Shown: positions 49,101 through 58,285 of the stretch, one piece after another
Layout: each line of letters begins with the position of its first letter
Position numbering within the stretch: position 1 is the first letter of the stretch
From: Carya illinoinensis
Lineage: Eukaryota > Streptophyta > Magnoliopsida > Fagales > Juglandaceae
Direction: 5' to 3'
Assembly (NCBI RefSeq): GCF_018687715.1
Contig: NC_056758.1
Span: 9,058,501 to 9,122,500 of the forward strand
Length of the DNA: 64,000 nt
Notes under the pieces: model-generated
Seen by the model: the letters and a program-made list of their open reading frames with translations, nothing else
What the model was told of the DNA's origin: nothing
The model's database searches: none
Position numbers and translations under genes: made by a program

Positions 49101-52100
49101 AATCTTCAGAGATGAGGGAAGGGGGAAGCAGGGAGGGATTTGTTTCATTTAAATGAAACAAATCGTTTAAATGTGCGCATGTAGTCCCAGTTTGGGGACT
49201 GCAACCAGAATTTTTCTTTTTTTTATAAAGAAGACTACATGGGCCAAATAAAGTTGGACTTGGGGCTTGGGTATTACATCTGGTATCATAGCCAAGAAGG
49301 TGTACTACATTTGATACCCAAGGTAGGTGGTGTATAGGGATCCCACATTGCTTGGGAAGAAGTTCTTGTTCTTTATAATAGTTTCAATGGGGCTCCAATT
49401 ATATCATTGACTAATCATTTTGGAGTATAGGCTCAGATGTGGCTTGGCCTTCCATTTGGATGTGACAATTTGCAATACTCTATATAATAAGGATAAAAGT
49501 ATTTGGTATGTGAGATATCATATTGCTTGGGAATAAAAAGTTCTTGCTATTTATAAGGTTTCAATAGGGGCAACAAATGTATCATTAACTAGTCATTTTG
49601 GAGTAACTAGTAATGTGAGATTTGAGCAATGTTACCTATGGTGGACTAGCCTGACGAGGACGTCAGGAATTTCAGGGGGATAGATTGTGATACCTTATAT
49701 GATAAGGATAAGGGTAGGTGGTATATAGGACCCCTCATTGCTTGAGAATAAGAAGTTCTTGTTCTTTATAATCTATAATCCAAGGTCTCTCAAAGATGCT
49801 AAATCTGGAGAGTTCACCAATTTGGTACAAGGGTCAATGAAAGTTCACCAGCATGCAGCAAAATTTATTGAGCTCTTGCTTTGCTTCTTATTCGATTCCT
49901 GAGAAGAAAGAAAAGCTTGAAAATTTGAAAAAAGATAAATCTCAAAATTTACAATAGGGTCGTAAGTTTTCTGATACCAGATTTTTTCAAGTTAGTTGAT
50001 AAGGCATCTATCATTGAGCACAGTCTTCAAAGAAGTGTTTATATTTATAATACCCAAAAGAAAAGGATAGCACTATAGGAAACCAATCATAATGAGAATC
50101 AAGGCCAATGGAAAAAGATTAAACCTACTGAGGACAGAAGGACAAATGTGGTCCAAGAGAGAGAGTTTTCAAGTAGACAAGATAAAGGGTGTGCAAAGTG
50201 TGGGAAAATTCATAGTGGTGAGTGTAGAGCTGGGCTAGGCATATATTTCAAATGTGGCAAGAAATGGAATTTTGCTCGAGAATGTTGCATCAATCAAGGA
50301 AATACCTCTACCCCAGTGAGAGATCAAAGGAAAACAACTCCTGCACGTGTACACCCACAAACTTATGAAGAAACTGATGCCCAAGACTAGCAATGGGTGG
50401 GAAGAAGTGAGCACACAAGGTTTCAATACAAAGTGCCAAAAAACCTCTTTTATAAATTTTCCATTTATGTTGGGAACATATGAAGTTTTGCAATGATTTT
50501 TTTATTTTATTTTATTTACTTGATAATAATGTGTTTTAGGTTGGCAATTTTTTTTTTTTTTTCTTTGGTTCTTGTTAGGTTGAGTTTGGATGAGAATCAT
50601 GAGATGAAAGTTGAGTAAAATATTGTTAGAATATCATTTTTAATATCATTATTATTTTGAAATTTAAAAAAGTTAAATTGTTTATTATATTTTGTGTTGG
50701 AATTTGAAAAAGTTGTAATGATGAGTTGAGGGTAGCTTAGGATTACTCCCTTTTTTTTTTTGTAGCGTCTTAAATCATTTCTCTCTTTCTTGTGATAATG
50801 TTCACAATAATTTAGATGGCACCTTTGCAACTTGAGAAAGAAAATGGGGAATGGGACTCTGAAACTTACATAAAGTATAGGTTGAAATTTGCTCGTGCTT
50901 TGGGATATGAGATAATAAGACAACGTCCTCTGATTATGTGTGTTCCTTCAGTTAATAGATACAAGTTTAACAATTTGACGAAACCAAAGCCCAAACCCAC
51001 TAACTGCAAATTGATGAAAACCTCAGCAATGCTTGCATTTCTTGAAAGGATCAAGAAAGAATGTGACGAGGATAAACAAGGTGAGTTAACCCCAAGGGGT
51101 TGGCCCAAGTGGTGAAGGCATTGGTCTTGGGGTATCGCTCCCCTCAAGGTCCAAGATTCAACACCTCATAAGTGAAAACCAAAAAATCCTTTGGGGCCAC
51201 ACCTCTAGTGAAAACGAAGGATTTAACCAGTTCCGTGTAAGGAAACTTCCAGGGGTGCGGTGCACAGGACTAGAGTTTACTCTGCAGGGGTGGGTCCGAA
51301 AGGCCCTACCTTGGAAAGGTTCCCCGACATCAAAAAAATAAAAACAAGGTGAGTTTTATAAGTCCTTTAGTGAATGGAAACTTTTTCCTTTTTTTTTTTT
51401 TTTTAAAGCAAACATTTGGTTTGAGAATTTTTCCAATGTTGAATTCTAGAATAAGATTTTATTGAATACGTCTATCCCATTTTGATGGTCTATCAAAATA
51501 GGACCTTCAGTTCTCAAATGTACGAACACAAATTATGGTTATTATTGATTACTTCACATTCTGTTTAGCTGTCATAAGAACTTGGTGTTACAATATTTTG
51601 ATTAAAGAGAAATTTTCAAAGGTGTATTTATGAATGTCTACTTGGGTTTTCATAATCAATAAATTTGGAGTTGAGATTGTAAGAAACATAAATATTATTT
51701 GGGTTTTAGATTTACAGATATAGGCTTAAATTTTTCAATGTCGAAGAAAATAAGTTTTTTTATCCTAAAGATGAGTTTTGTGGTGAAGGACGGACTACGA
51801 GAAGTAACAATAAAGAAAGTGACTTGAATTGGAAGTGGTTGAATTAGAACCATGATGGGAGGGAGTTGCATATTGCCCAAATTCCAAGGACAGAATTTTA
51901 AGAAAGCAGGAGAGGGAGAAAAGGGGGGGGGGGGGTAGTCTCCTTTTAAAAAAGGCATGAGGGTTGTGCACCTAAGTGAAACAATGAGTTTCACCTAGGT
52001 TTAATCTTTATCCCCGACACAGAAAATCCCCTTGTGTCCGCAACCCTTCTTTCTCATTTTGTTCCCCTCCCAAGTTCCTACAGAATCCACCCATCTGCAA

Positions 52101-54198
52101 CAACAGCTCTTCTGAAATGTGTCTCTCATAACTATTGAGAGGAGCCCAAGTATTTTTCGGCACATACTTCACCACAATGAGGTTAATGCCGGCAATTGTA
52201 ATGCACGAAATCTACTACGGGAATGTTGAATAGATTTTCCCTATAAATAAGCATAGAACAAAGCACACAACTCACACCAGACATCTCTTCTAATTTCGTG
52301 TTTGCTATTCTCTCTCTCTAGTTCTCTAGGTTTTGGTAAGTCCTCTTGTAGTTAATTTCTATTAGGCCTAGTTTGGTTATAGAGATCAAACTATCTTATC
52401 TCATCTCATATAATCATTACAATTTTTCCAAACTTTAACATAAATATAATAATAAAATCAACTTTTTCAAATTCTAAAACAAAAATAATATTAAAAAATA
52501 ATATTCTAACAATATTTTATTCAACTTTCAACCTTGATCTCATCTCATCTAATTTTTATAACCAAACGAGACCTTAATATGATTATTGATACTAATTGTG
52601 TAATTTTTGTTTATGTAAGTTGCTTATTTGTTTGGAATATGTATTTTGGTCAATACAACATGAGATTTGGGTAGGAGTTTGAAATCAATTTTGCACGTAT
52701 GTGGAGCGATGATTTGTTTGGTAGGGTTTTGATTTTCTTTGAAATAAGAAATTGAGTTTTGATGTAGGTGCATTATGAGTAATCTGAAATTTAGTGTATG
52801 TACAACTTGTTATTACGTATGAAATCTTTGGAAGAACATGTGTTCGGTTTACAGCTTTGGAGATTTCTTTTCATGTGGTTTGATCTCTTATATGTAAACA
52901 GATATTGGCACAAGATGAACCATACGTTTTGGTGTTAAAGGTCTTTAATCAGAGTAGTTATATTAAATAATTATGTAGGTGGATACTGTTGTATTCTCAA
53001 GTTTAGAGGGATTAGTTAAAACAGAATTTTTTATACTGTTTGAATGAATTTTGGGGCAGCAAGAAATATATGTGTTGGATATTTTTTCTACTCTCTGCTT
53101 GGGTATTAGTGTTAATTGTGGATACCCCATACTAAGTAATAAGGGTAAGCGGTGTGTGGTATTGTGATATTGTTTGAAAATGAGAAGTGTTTGCTCTTTA
53201 TAATAGTTTCAATGGTGCTTCGATTATATCATTACTAGTCCTTTTGAAATATAGGCTCCAATGTGGTTTGGGCCTCCCTATGGGTGTTACTGAGCAGGAT
53301 TGAGAATATTTAAGCCTCAACCTTTACTCCGTGATGTCTGCAAATCACTATTAGGCAAAGATACAGGCCGTACGATCCATACAACTTAAACTCGTCACGT
53401 GTCCCTCATAGAAAGGAAGGCCCATTTCCTTCATTTCCTTTCTTTTCCACCTATCTGTTATCAGCCCTTTGTCTTGTTCTCAGGAGATATGTTTTAGACC
53501 ACATCCAGTCACTGGAAGTATATACAGCTTTCGATGGTCTACTTTCTAAACACTAAAATCAAGCTTCAGGGCAAGATTTCTAGGAAACCATAACTTAACG
53601 TCTTAAACAACGAAAAACCTAGTCTTTTTGGCCCCACGCCTATATCTTGTCCATTTCTACCGTGTTTTTAAGTACATTGGTATTCCATCAACCTCTTTTT
53701 CTTTCCTAACAAAACATAGCCTTAGTCATCTTTCCCAAATCCTTAAAACAGACAACAATTCATCTAAAAGATTAATCCTTTGATCACCCAAAGAAACCAA
53801 ACATAGAAGTTCGAAGCAAATTAAATCTAAGGTATTTTCAAACCCTAAATTACCACAAAATGTCAAAACCAAACCTTCTTGGGTGCCTTTTATTGGACTT
53901 TACAGGCAACCGACAAGAAGTCAAAAAGGAAAAAAAGAAAAAAAAAAGACTAACCGAGATCGCCGCCGCGCTTGGCGGAGCTGCAATCGGAGAAGCTAGA
54001 GGCGAGGTCCTCGAATTTGGCTTTTCCTGAAACGATGTCGTCACGAAGGGCTTGGAGCTGAGATACGGCGCTCTCCCTGGTGGTGCTCATAATGACCCGG
54101 CCCCCTGGATCCTTCCACGAGGCCTTCCTCCGAGACCCTTGGTGCTTGATCAGTATGTGCGATGCTCTAACCTGATTGGCCGTCGCAGACGCCGACAT
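45616..54198 (-). CDS. PIN1AT: Pin1-type parvulin peptidyl-prolyl cis-trans isomerase, two exons
   Basis: Isomerises phospho-Ser/Thr-Pro bonds; nuclear and cytosolic in plants, with roles in signalling and flowering time. Exon 1 is 53955-54198 (81 codons plus 1 nt) and exon 2 is 45616-45740. The junction CTC-G|GT gives [19 protein letters not shown]. The 8214-bp intron has GT at 53954-53953 and AG at 45742-45741. The product is 122 residues and lacks the WW domain, as plant Pin1 does. Catalytic-type residues are present: His14 (ASHILIKH), Cys72 ([10 protein letters not shown]), Met89, Gln90, Phe93 and His116 ([10 protein letters not shown]). The basic phosphate-binding Arg23-Arg24 lie in the plant-type insert [11 protein letters not shown]. 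The start is the ATG at 54198; an upstream in-frame extension has no ATG. The intron is crowded with repeats. Confidence 0.95.
46152..46179. repeat. (AT)14 microsatellite in the PIN1 intron region flank
   Basis: Pure AT dinucleotides, inside intron 1 of PIN1, about 410 bp before exon 2 on the gene strand. Confidence 0.9.
47117..48445 (-). repeat. Left arm of a long inverted repeat in the PIN1 intron
   Basis: This arm is the diverged reverse complement of 51960-53285. Matching landmarks: CTTCCAAAGATTTCATACGT here against TACGTATGAAATCTTTGGAAG at 52815; CCAAGTATTTTTCGGCAC and GAGGTTAATGC against their inverses near 48190-48230; and the TATA-like CTATAAATA against TATTTATAGGG near 48112. It may be an LTR-like or solo-element copy in opposite orientation to the right arm. 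Confidence 0.7.
48449..49201. mobile_element. Element with CAGTCCCCAA inverted ends
   Basis: The left end CAGTCCCCAAGTGGGACT and the reverse of the right end CAGTCCCCAAACTGGGACT are inverted repeats about 750 bp apart. A perfect 18-bp palindrome GTTTCATTTAAATGAAAC lies near the right end (49142-49159), and a CA microsatellite lies near 48775. A target duplication was not found, so the class is open. Confidence 0.45.
49260..50390 (+). pseudogene. Ty3/Gypsy-type gag remnant with degenerate zinc knuckle
   Basis: GGGTATTACA followed by TGGTATCATAGCC (near 49272; consensus primer site TGGTATCAGAGCC) looks like an LTR end and primer site. Decayed gag follows, with a readable end at 50148-50390: [17 protein letters not shown], then [14 protein letters not shown], where the first Cys and the His of the CCHC knuckle are lost. 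No pol follows. Copies of the 170-bp phrase around CCCACATTGCTTGGGAA lie at 49310, 49520 and 49700 and match the outer ends of the long inverted repeat. Confidence 0.6.
50573..50742. mobile_element. Tourist-like MITE, reversed copy
   Basis: GTTTGGATGAGAATCATGAGATGA at the left, then AATATTGTTAGAATATCATTTT and GAATTTGAAAAAGTTGTAATG match the family in reverse orientation. The right inverted end is weak. Confidence 0.5.
50816..51080 (+). pseudogene. Exon-like unit of unknown protein in the PIN1 intron
   Basis: An open frame begins at ATG 50816, directly after a TTTAG acceptor-like site, and runs without a stop to AAACAAG followed by GTGAGT, a consensus donor at 51081. The encoded 88 residues begin [20 protein letters not shown] and include [28 protein letters not shown] and [17 protein letters not shown]. 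The codon use looks like real protein rather than a chance frame. I do not recognise the family. It lies opposite to PIN1 and between the arms of the inverted repeat, so it may be cargo of a transposable element. Confidence 0.45.
51088..51341 (+). mobile_element. SINE (tRNA-derived), with 14-bp target duplication
   Basis: AAACAAGGTGAGTT occurs at 51074-51087 and, identical, at 51342-51355, flanking a 254-bp unit. Its 5' part resembles a tRNA gene: box A-like TGGCCCAAGTGG near 51104 and box B-like GGTCCAAGATTCAAC near 51149. It ends in CATCAAAAAAATAAA, a short A-rich tail. Such structure is that of a plant SINE transcribed by RNA polymerase III and moved by a LINE. The duplicated target contains the splice donor AAG|GTGAGT of the preceding exon-like unit. 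Confidence 0.82.
51960..53285 (+). repeat. Right arm of the long inverted repeat in the PIN1 intron
   Basis: Diverged reverse complement of 47117-48445. It contains a TATA-like CTATAAATAAGC (52230) and a pyrimidine run TTCTCTCTCTCTAG, and ends with the CAATGTGGTTTGGGCC phrase found in several copies in this intron. A Tourist-like MITE (52365-52573) has inserted into this arm only, so it is younger than the duplication. Confidence 0.7.
52365..52573. mobile_element. Tourist-like MITE with TTA target duplication
   Basis: The best-preserved copy. TTA (52362-52364) precedes GGCCTAGTTTGGTTATAGAG, and the inverse right end CTTTTTATAACCAAACGAGACC-type sequence is followed by TTA (52574-52576). It interrupts the right arm of the inverted repeat, and the left arm lacks it. 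Confidence 0.8.
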
Positions 54199-54510
54199 TC
54201 TCGTCTTTTTCTTATGCTTTTCCCTGTCCACCGTCCGATCTGCCGACGGGATTGAGGTTTTCTTTCGCTTCCGATCGGTCTCTATCTTTGCAAAGCTGGG
54301 AAAAATATAGAGAGGGTGGCGTAGTTGATCTCACTGCGCTTGCGTGTTGGTGAAAGGGTGCCTGCCCAGAATTGCAACTTGTGCTTTATATACAGAGGAG
54401 AAGCTGCTGTGAATTATTATCTCCTGAGGTCAAGTATAGAGTGTACGAATATGCGGAACGCCCATACTCTGCCCCCATTCACGGAACAACACGTCGTACA
54501 CATCCTCCAT
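54199..54510 (-). promoter_or_regulatory. Presumed PIN1 5' UTR and promoter
   Basis: About 310 bp lie between the PIN1 start and the poly(T) end of the next LINE. The region is GC-richer near the gene. I see no clear TATA box. Any further upstream control would lie in or beyond the LINE. Confidence 0.35.
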
Positions 54511-57227
54511 TTTTTTTTTTTTAATAATAAACAGATTTTCATTCATTAATGAATATGCATATCACACCCATCCTAACACAGTTAGCTATACATTCAATTT
54601 TCACTCTTATAGAATTACATAATAAAGCATCATTTGCTGATAAATGTGTCACTTGATTAAAATCTCTCTTGACATATTATATATATCCTTCAATCAACTT
54701 GATCATTTATGAATAACTTAATGTCCTCTTCAAGATGACCATGAAGTTTTCTTCCATTTTATTCATAGCTTCAACTACCACCTTTGCATCTCCTTCCAAA
54801 ATAATATTATGAAATCCCAAGTCTCTACAAAACATATAAGTATTTAAAGCTATATTTGCTTCTACTACAATGGGATCTAATGAAAACTCAACAGGTGCTC
54901 TCATTGTGGCCAAGACTTTCTCTTGTGAATTTCTAATCACTACCCCAATTCCTATCCATTTGTACTCATTGTCTATAGCTACATCCCAATTTGCCTTTAT
55001 CCATGGAGAAATTGGTGCCAGCCAATATTATTGTTCATCCATATTAATATTGCTAGACTATATCTTCTCGGCTATTGCATTCTGAAATTCTTGCAACTGC
55101 CTCTTTGCTTGTGTAACTAAAACATTAGGATGAAGAAAACAATTTTCATAAATAACAGAATTTCATCTTAGCCAAATGTTTCTCATAATCACAACTATCT
55201 CAGCAAATTGTTGTTGGTAAGCTTTGCTACTGATCAGTTCCAACAAACTAATAAAATCCCTCTCCCAGTTTCCCCTTTTCTAAAGCATTCGAGATCCAAC
55301 ATCCCACACATCACTTGCAACTATACAATTCCACAAAGCATGGACCATACCTTCTATATAAACATCTTAACCACCATGGGAGTAGATAAATTCCATAGCC
55401 TTTTCCAAAAAATCTCTCAAAGTCAACTACTTAAGGATTCTCCATAACTTCTTTCAATTATCATTTTTTGTAGATGATACCCACTATTAACAGGATACCT
55501 ACCATAGTTTATATACTACCAAATCAACTTATCTTTCCTGTTTAGCATACTTAAAGGAACTTGCAATATAACTTCCGCATCCACATCTATAAAATTTGCC
55601 CATATAGTCTCTGCATCCCATCTCCAACTTTCAACATCAATCAAGTCATTCACCTTTGCTAAATGTGGAAATATAGTATCTATGGTTGGGTTGGATAAGT
55701 CACAGGTTTAGGAAGCCATTTATCCTTCCATATGGAGAATGTACAACCGTTACTAATTCTCCATATCATACATTCCTTCAATAAACCTGTTTCCTCTAAA
55801 TCGATCTCCATGCATAAGAAGGTTTATATCCCAATTTAGAGTTCAAAAAGTCTCATTGCTTGTAATACTTTAGCTTCATAACTGTTGTCACAAGTGAATT
55901 AGGCATTTGTTGTAGTTTCCATTCTTGCTTAGCAAGAAGGGCCTTGTTAAAACATTCCAAGTCTCTAAAACCCAATCCATCTATGCCTTTTGAACTACTC
56001 AGTATTGACTACTAGACCTAATGAATTTTTTTATCCTGATCTGGTACTTCTACTGTAAAATATGGTTGTTTTGTCTTTGTTCAATTGGTGCCCCGAGGCT
56101 GACTCATATTGTTACAAAAACTTTTGTAGACACCACCACTCCTGCATTGAAGTTTTATAGAAAATCAAACAATCATAAGCAAAGAATAGATGATTATGTC
56201 TAAAACCATTCCACCTAATTGGCACACCATTTATAACACATTGTTGCCCAGCTATCATCAAAGAAGAACTTGAAACTTCTACACACAACATAAAAATGTA
56301 AGGGGATAGGGGATCTCTTTGTCAAAGTTCTCTTGAAGGAAGAAACATTTGACTTGGGATTCCATTGACTAACACCTTATATGATACAGATTGCAAGCAC
56401 ATCATTTTACTGGTGATCCATTTGTTTTTAAAACCCATTTTTCTTAAGACAACTTCAATAAAAGACCATTTCATTCTATCATAAACCTTACTCATATCCA
56501 ACTTCAATTGCATATAACCCTCCCTTCCTATCATCTTTGTAGCCATAGAGTGAAGTGTCTCATAAGCCACTAGTATATTATCTGAGATCAATCTACCAGC
56601 CACAAAAACACTTTGATATTGACTAATAACATAAGGCAACATAGGTTTGAGCCTACTTGCAAGCACTTTTGAACAAAGGTTATATAACACATTATACAAA
56701 CTGATTAGTCTATAATCTGTCACCTACATAGAATTCTTTTTCTTTGGAATCAAACATAAGAAAGTTTCATTTATAGTCCCCTATGAGTTTCACCATTTAG
56801 TAAATTATTATAGCCATACTCACCTAATCTCCTACAACATTCCAATTTTTTTTTTAATATATATATATATATATAAACAAGCTAAAAATTCATATGGGCC
56901 ACGAGATTTCAAATGATCCGTCTGGAAGAGAGCACACCTGACTACTTTAGAGGTGTGCTTGTCTGAGTCATTATTCAAATTTTCAGGCACTCTTGCTCGA
57001 AATTCTTACAATATTTATTCAATACTTGTAGGGAATGAGGTAGTATAAATAGATTTAAAATGATCAATAAACACATTCTTTATCTCTTCTTGACTGTTAT
57101 ATACTTTGCCCCTTGCATGTGTCACACACTCAATCTGATTAACTTTCTTTCTGTGATTAGCACACTAATGAAAATATTTTAAATTTCTATCCCCATCTTT
57201 AAGCCAATGTTGTTTTGTTCTTTGCTT

Positions 57228-57243
57228 CCACGCCACCTCTTCC
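57228..57243. repeat. Target-site duplication (16 bp), left copy
   Basis: CCACGCCACCTCTTCC, identical to 58270-58285. Both copies encode the same part of the LINE linker (EEVAWA on the minus strand), which shows that the LINE was once continuous here. Confidence 0.9.
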
Positions 57244-58269
57244 TTTTTTTTTTTTTTTGAAATAGTGAATTTATTTATCATGTCGAAGTTACAAATGTGA
57301 TTTATCAATACAGGAAAAACTAGACTATAAGCCAACCTACGCACTCTGAATAAACAGAGTGACAAGGCCCCTCCATCCCCCTAAAGAGGCGGAGTATGGG
57401 AATTACTACTATGGACACTAAGTCCAACAACCTATTACTACAATATTACTAATAAAACTACATAATACTACACTACAACAATAATAAAACAACCAAAACA
57501 TAAACACAAGCATCGGCAAGAGCCTCGACGGCTCACCCTCCGCAGACATCAGCATCACGAGTCTAGGAATGGCACGAGTACCCAGTTTGTGTATGGACCA
57601 CAAAACCTCTACTGTAGAGGTCGGTCGTATGTCCATTGGCCATGACTTTGTCCGCCACTCTTGACTAGCACTAGCTCCAAATTGTGATCGATCAAAACAC
57701 TCCTCACCCTGCTCGGTTAAAACACAGATCAAGAACAAACACCAAAACAGTACCGAAATAGAGGGATGGAAAATAAACAGAGGTTGTGGTGCAAGTGTAG
57801 CAAAACCACTCTTGGAGGAGCGCCGACTGTCGATCTATGATTTTCCAGAGTCTGAGGTCCCAAAAAAGCCAAGATTTGAATCGGTCGGTGGCTCACCGGA
57901 GTCGCATGGCGACCACGCTCTAGTGTAATCTGAGACTACGTCCCGTGCGTGCGGGCTACGCGCCACTCCGTTTGGCATCGTGTTTGTTGGACTTTAAGAT
58001 CGGCGGCTAGCCAACATCCTGGAGGGGCGAGTGTTGGCGCACTCCAACCTTATTTGCCTGAAAACACAACTATAAATGGAAAAATGAAAACAAAAAAAAC
58101 ACATAGAAAGTAGAAAATGAAATGAGAAAGGGAGGGGGAGAAAAGAGAATGGAAGAGGGGGGGAGTCGAAGCTCCCACCCCTCGTCGAGGTTCAGGGGAT
58201 TTAAGGTTGGTTTTGGCTCTTGGATACTCGTAAGGTAGGAGTTTCGTTCAAGACGGTGTCAAGGAGTGC
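57244..58269 (-). mobile_element. Retroposon inserted into the LINE, poly(A)-tailed, unclassified
   Basis: A 1026-bp insertion between identical 16-bp repeats, with 15 T at its plus-strand left border (a poly(A) tail on the minus strand). On the minus strand it begins GGCACTCCTTGACACCGTC, has a GGGGTGGGAGC/GACTCCCCCCC hairpin-like start, a pyrimidine-rich leader, a GC-rich middle and an AT-rich end (AATAAATTCACTATTTC before the tail). A minus frame at 57418-57738 has no known domain. Likely a non-autonomous LINE derivative (leader joined to 3' end) or a retroposed transcript. It shows no RT coding sequence. Confidence 0.82.
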
Positions 58270-58285
58270 CCACGCCACCTCTTCC
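58270..58285. repeat. Target-site duplication (16 bp), right copy
   Basis: Identical to 57228-57243. Confidence 0.9.

Noticed and set aside
51088..51341. Functional tRNA gene
   Set aside because: Box A- and B-like motifs are present, but no cloverleaf with paired acceptor arms can be drawn, and an A-rich tail with target duplication shows a SINE.
47117..53285. Idea that the inverted arms are the two LTRs of one retrotransposon
   Set aside because: LTRs of one element are direct repeats; these arms are inverted, so they must be separate insertions, a rearrangement or long terminal inverted repeats.
57418..57738. 106-codon minus-strand frame in the nested retroposon
   Set aside because: No recognisable domain, and it runs into the AT-rich 3' region. 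Kept as part of the element only.
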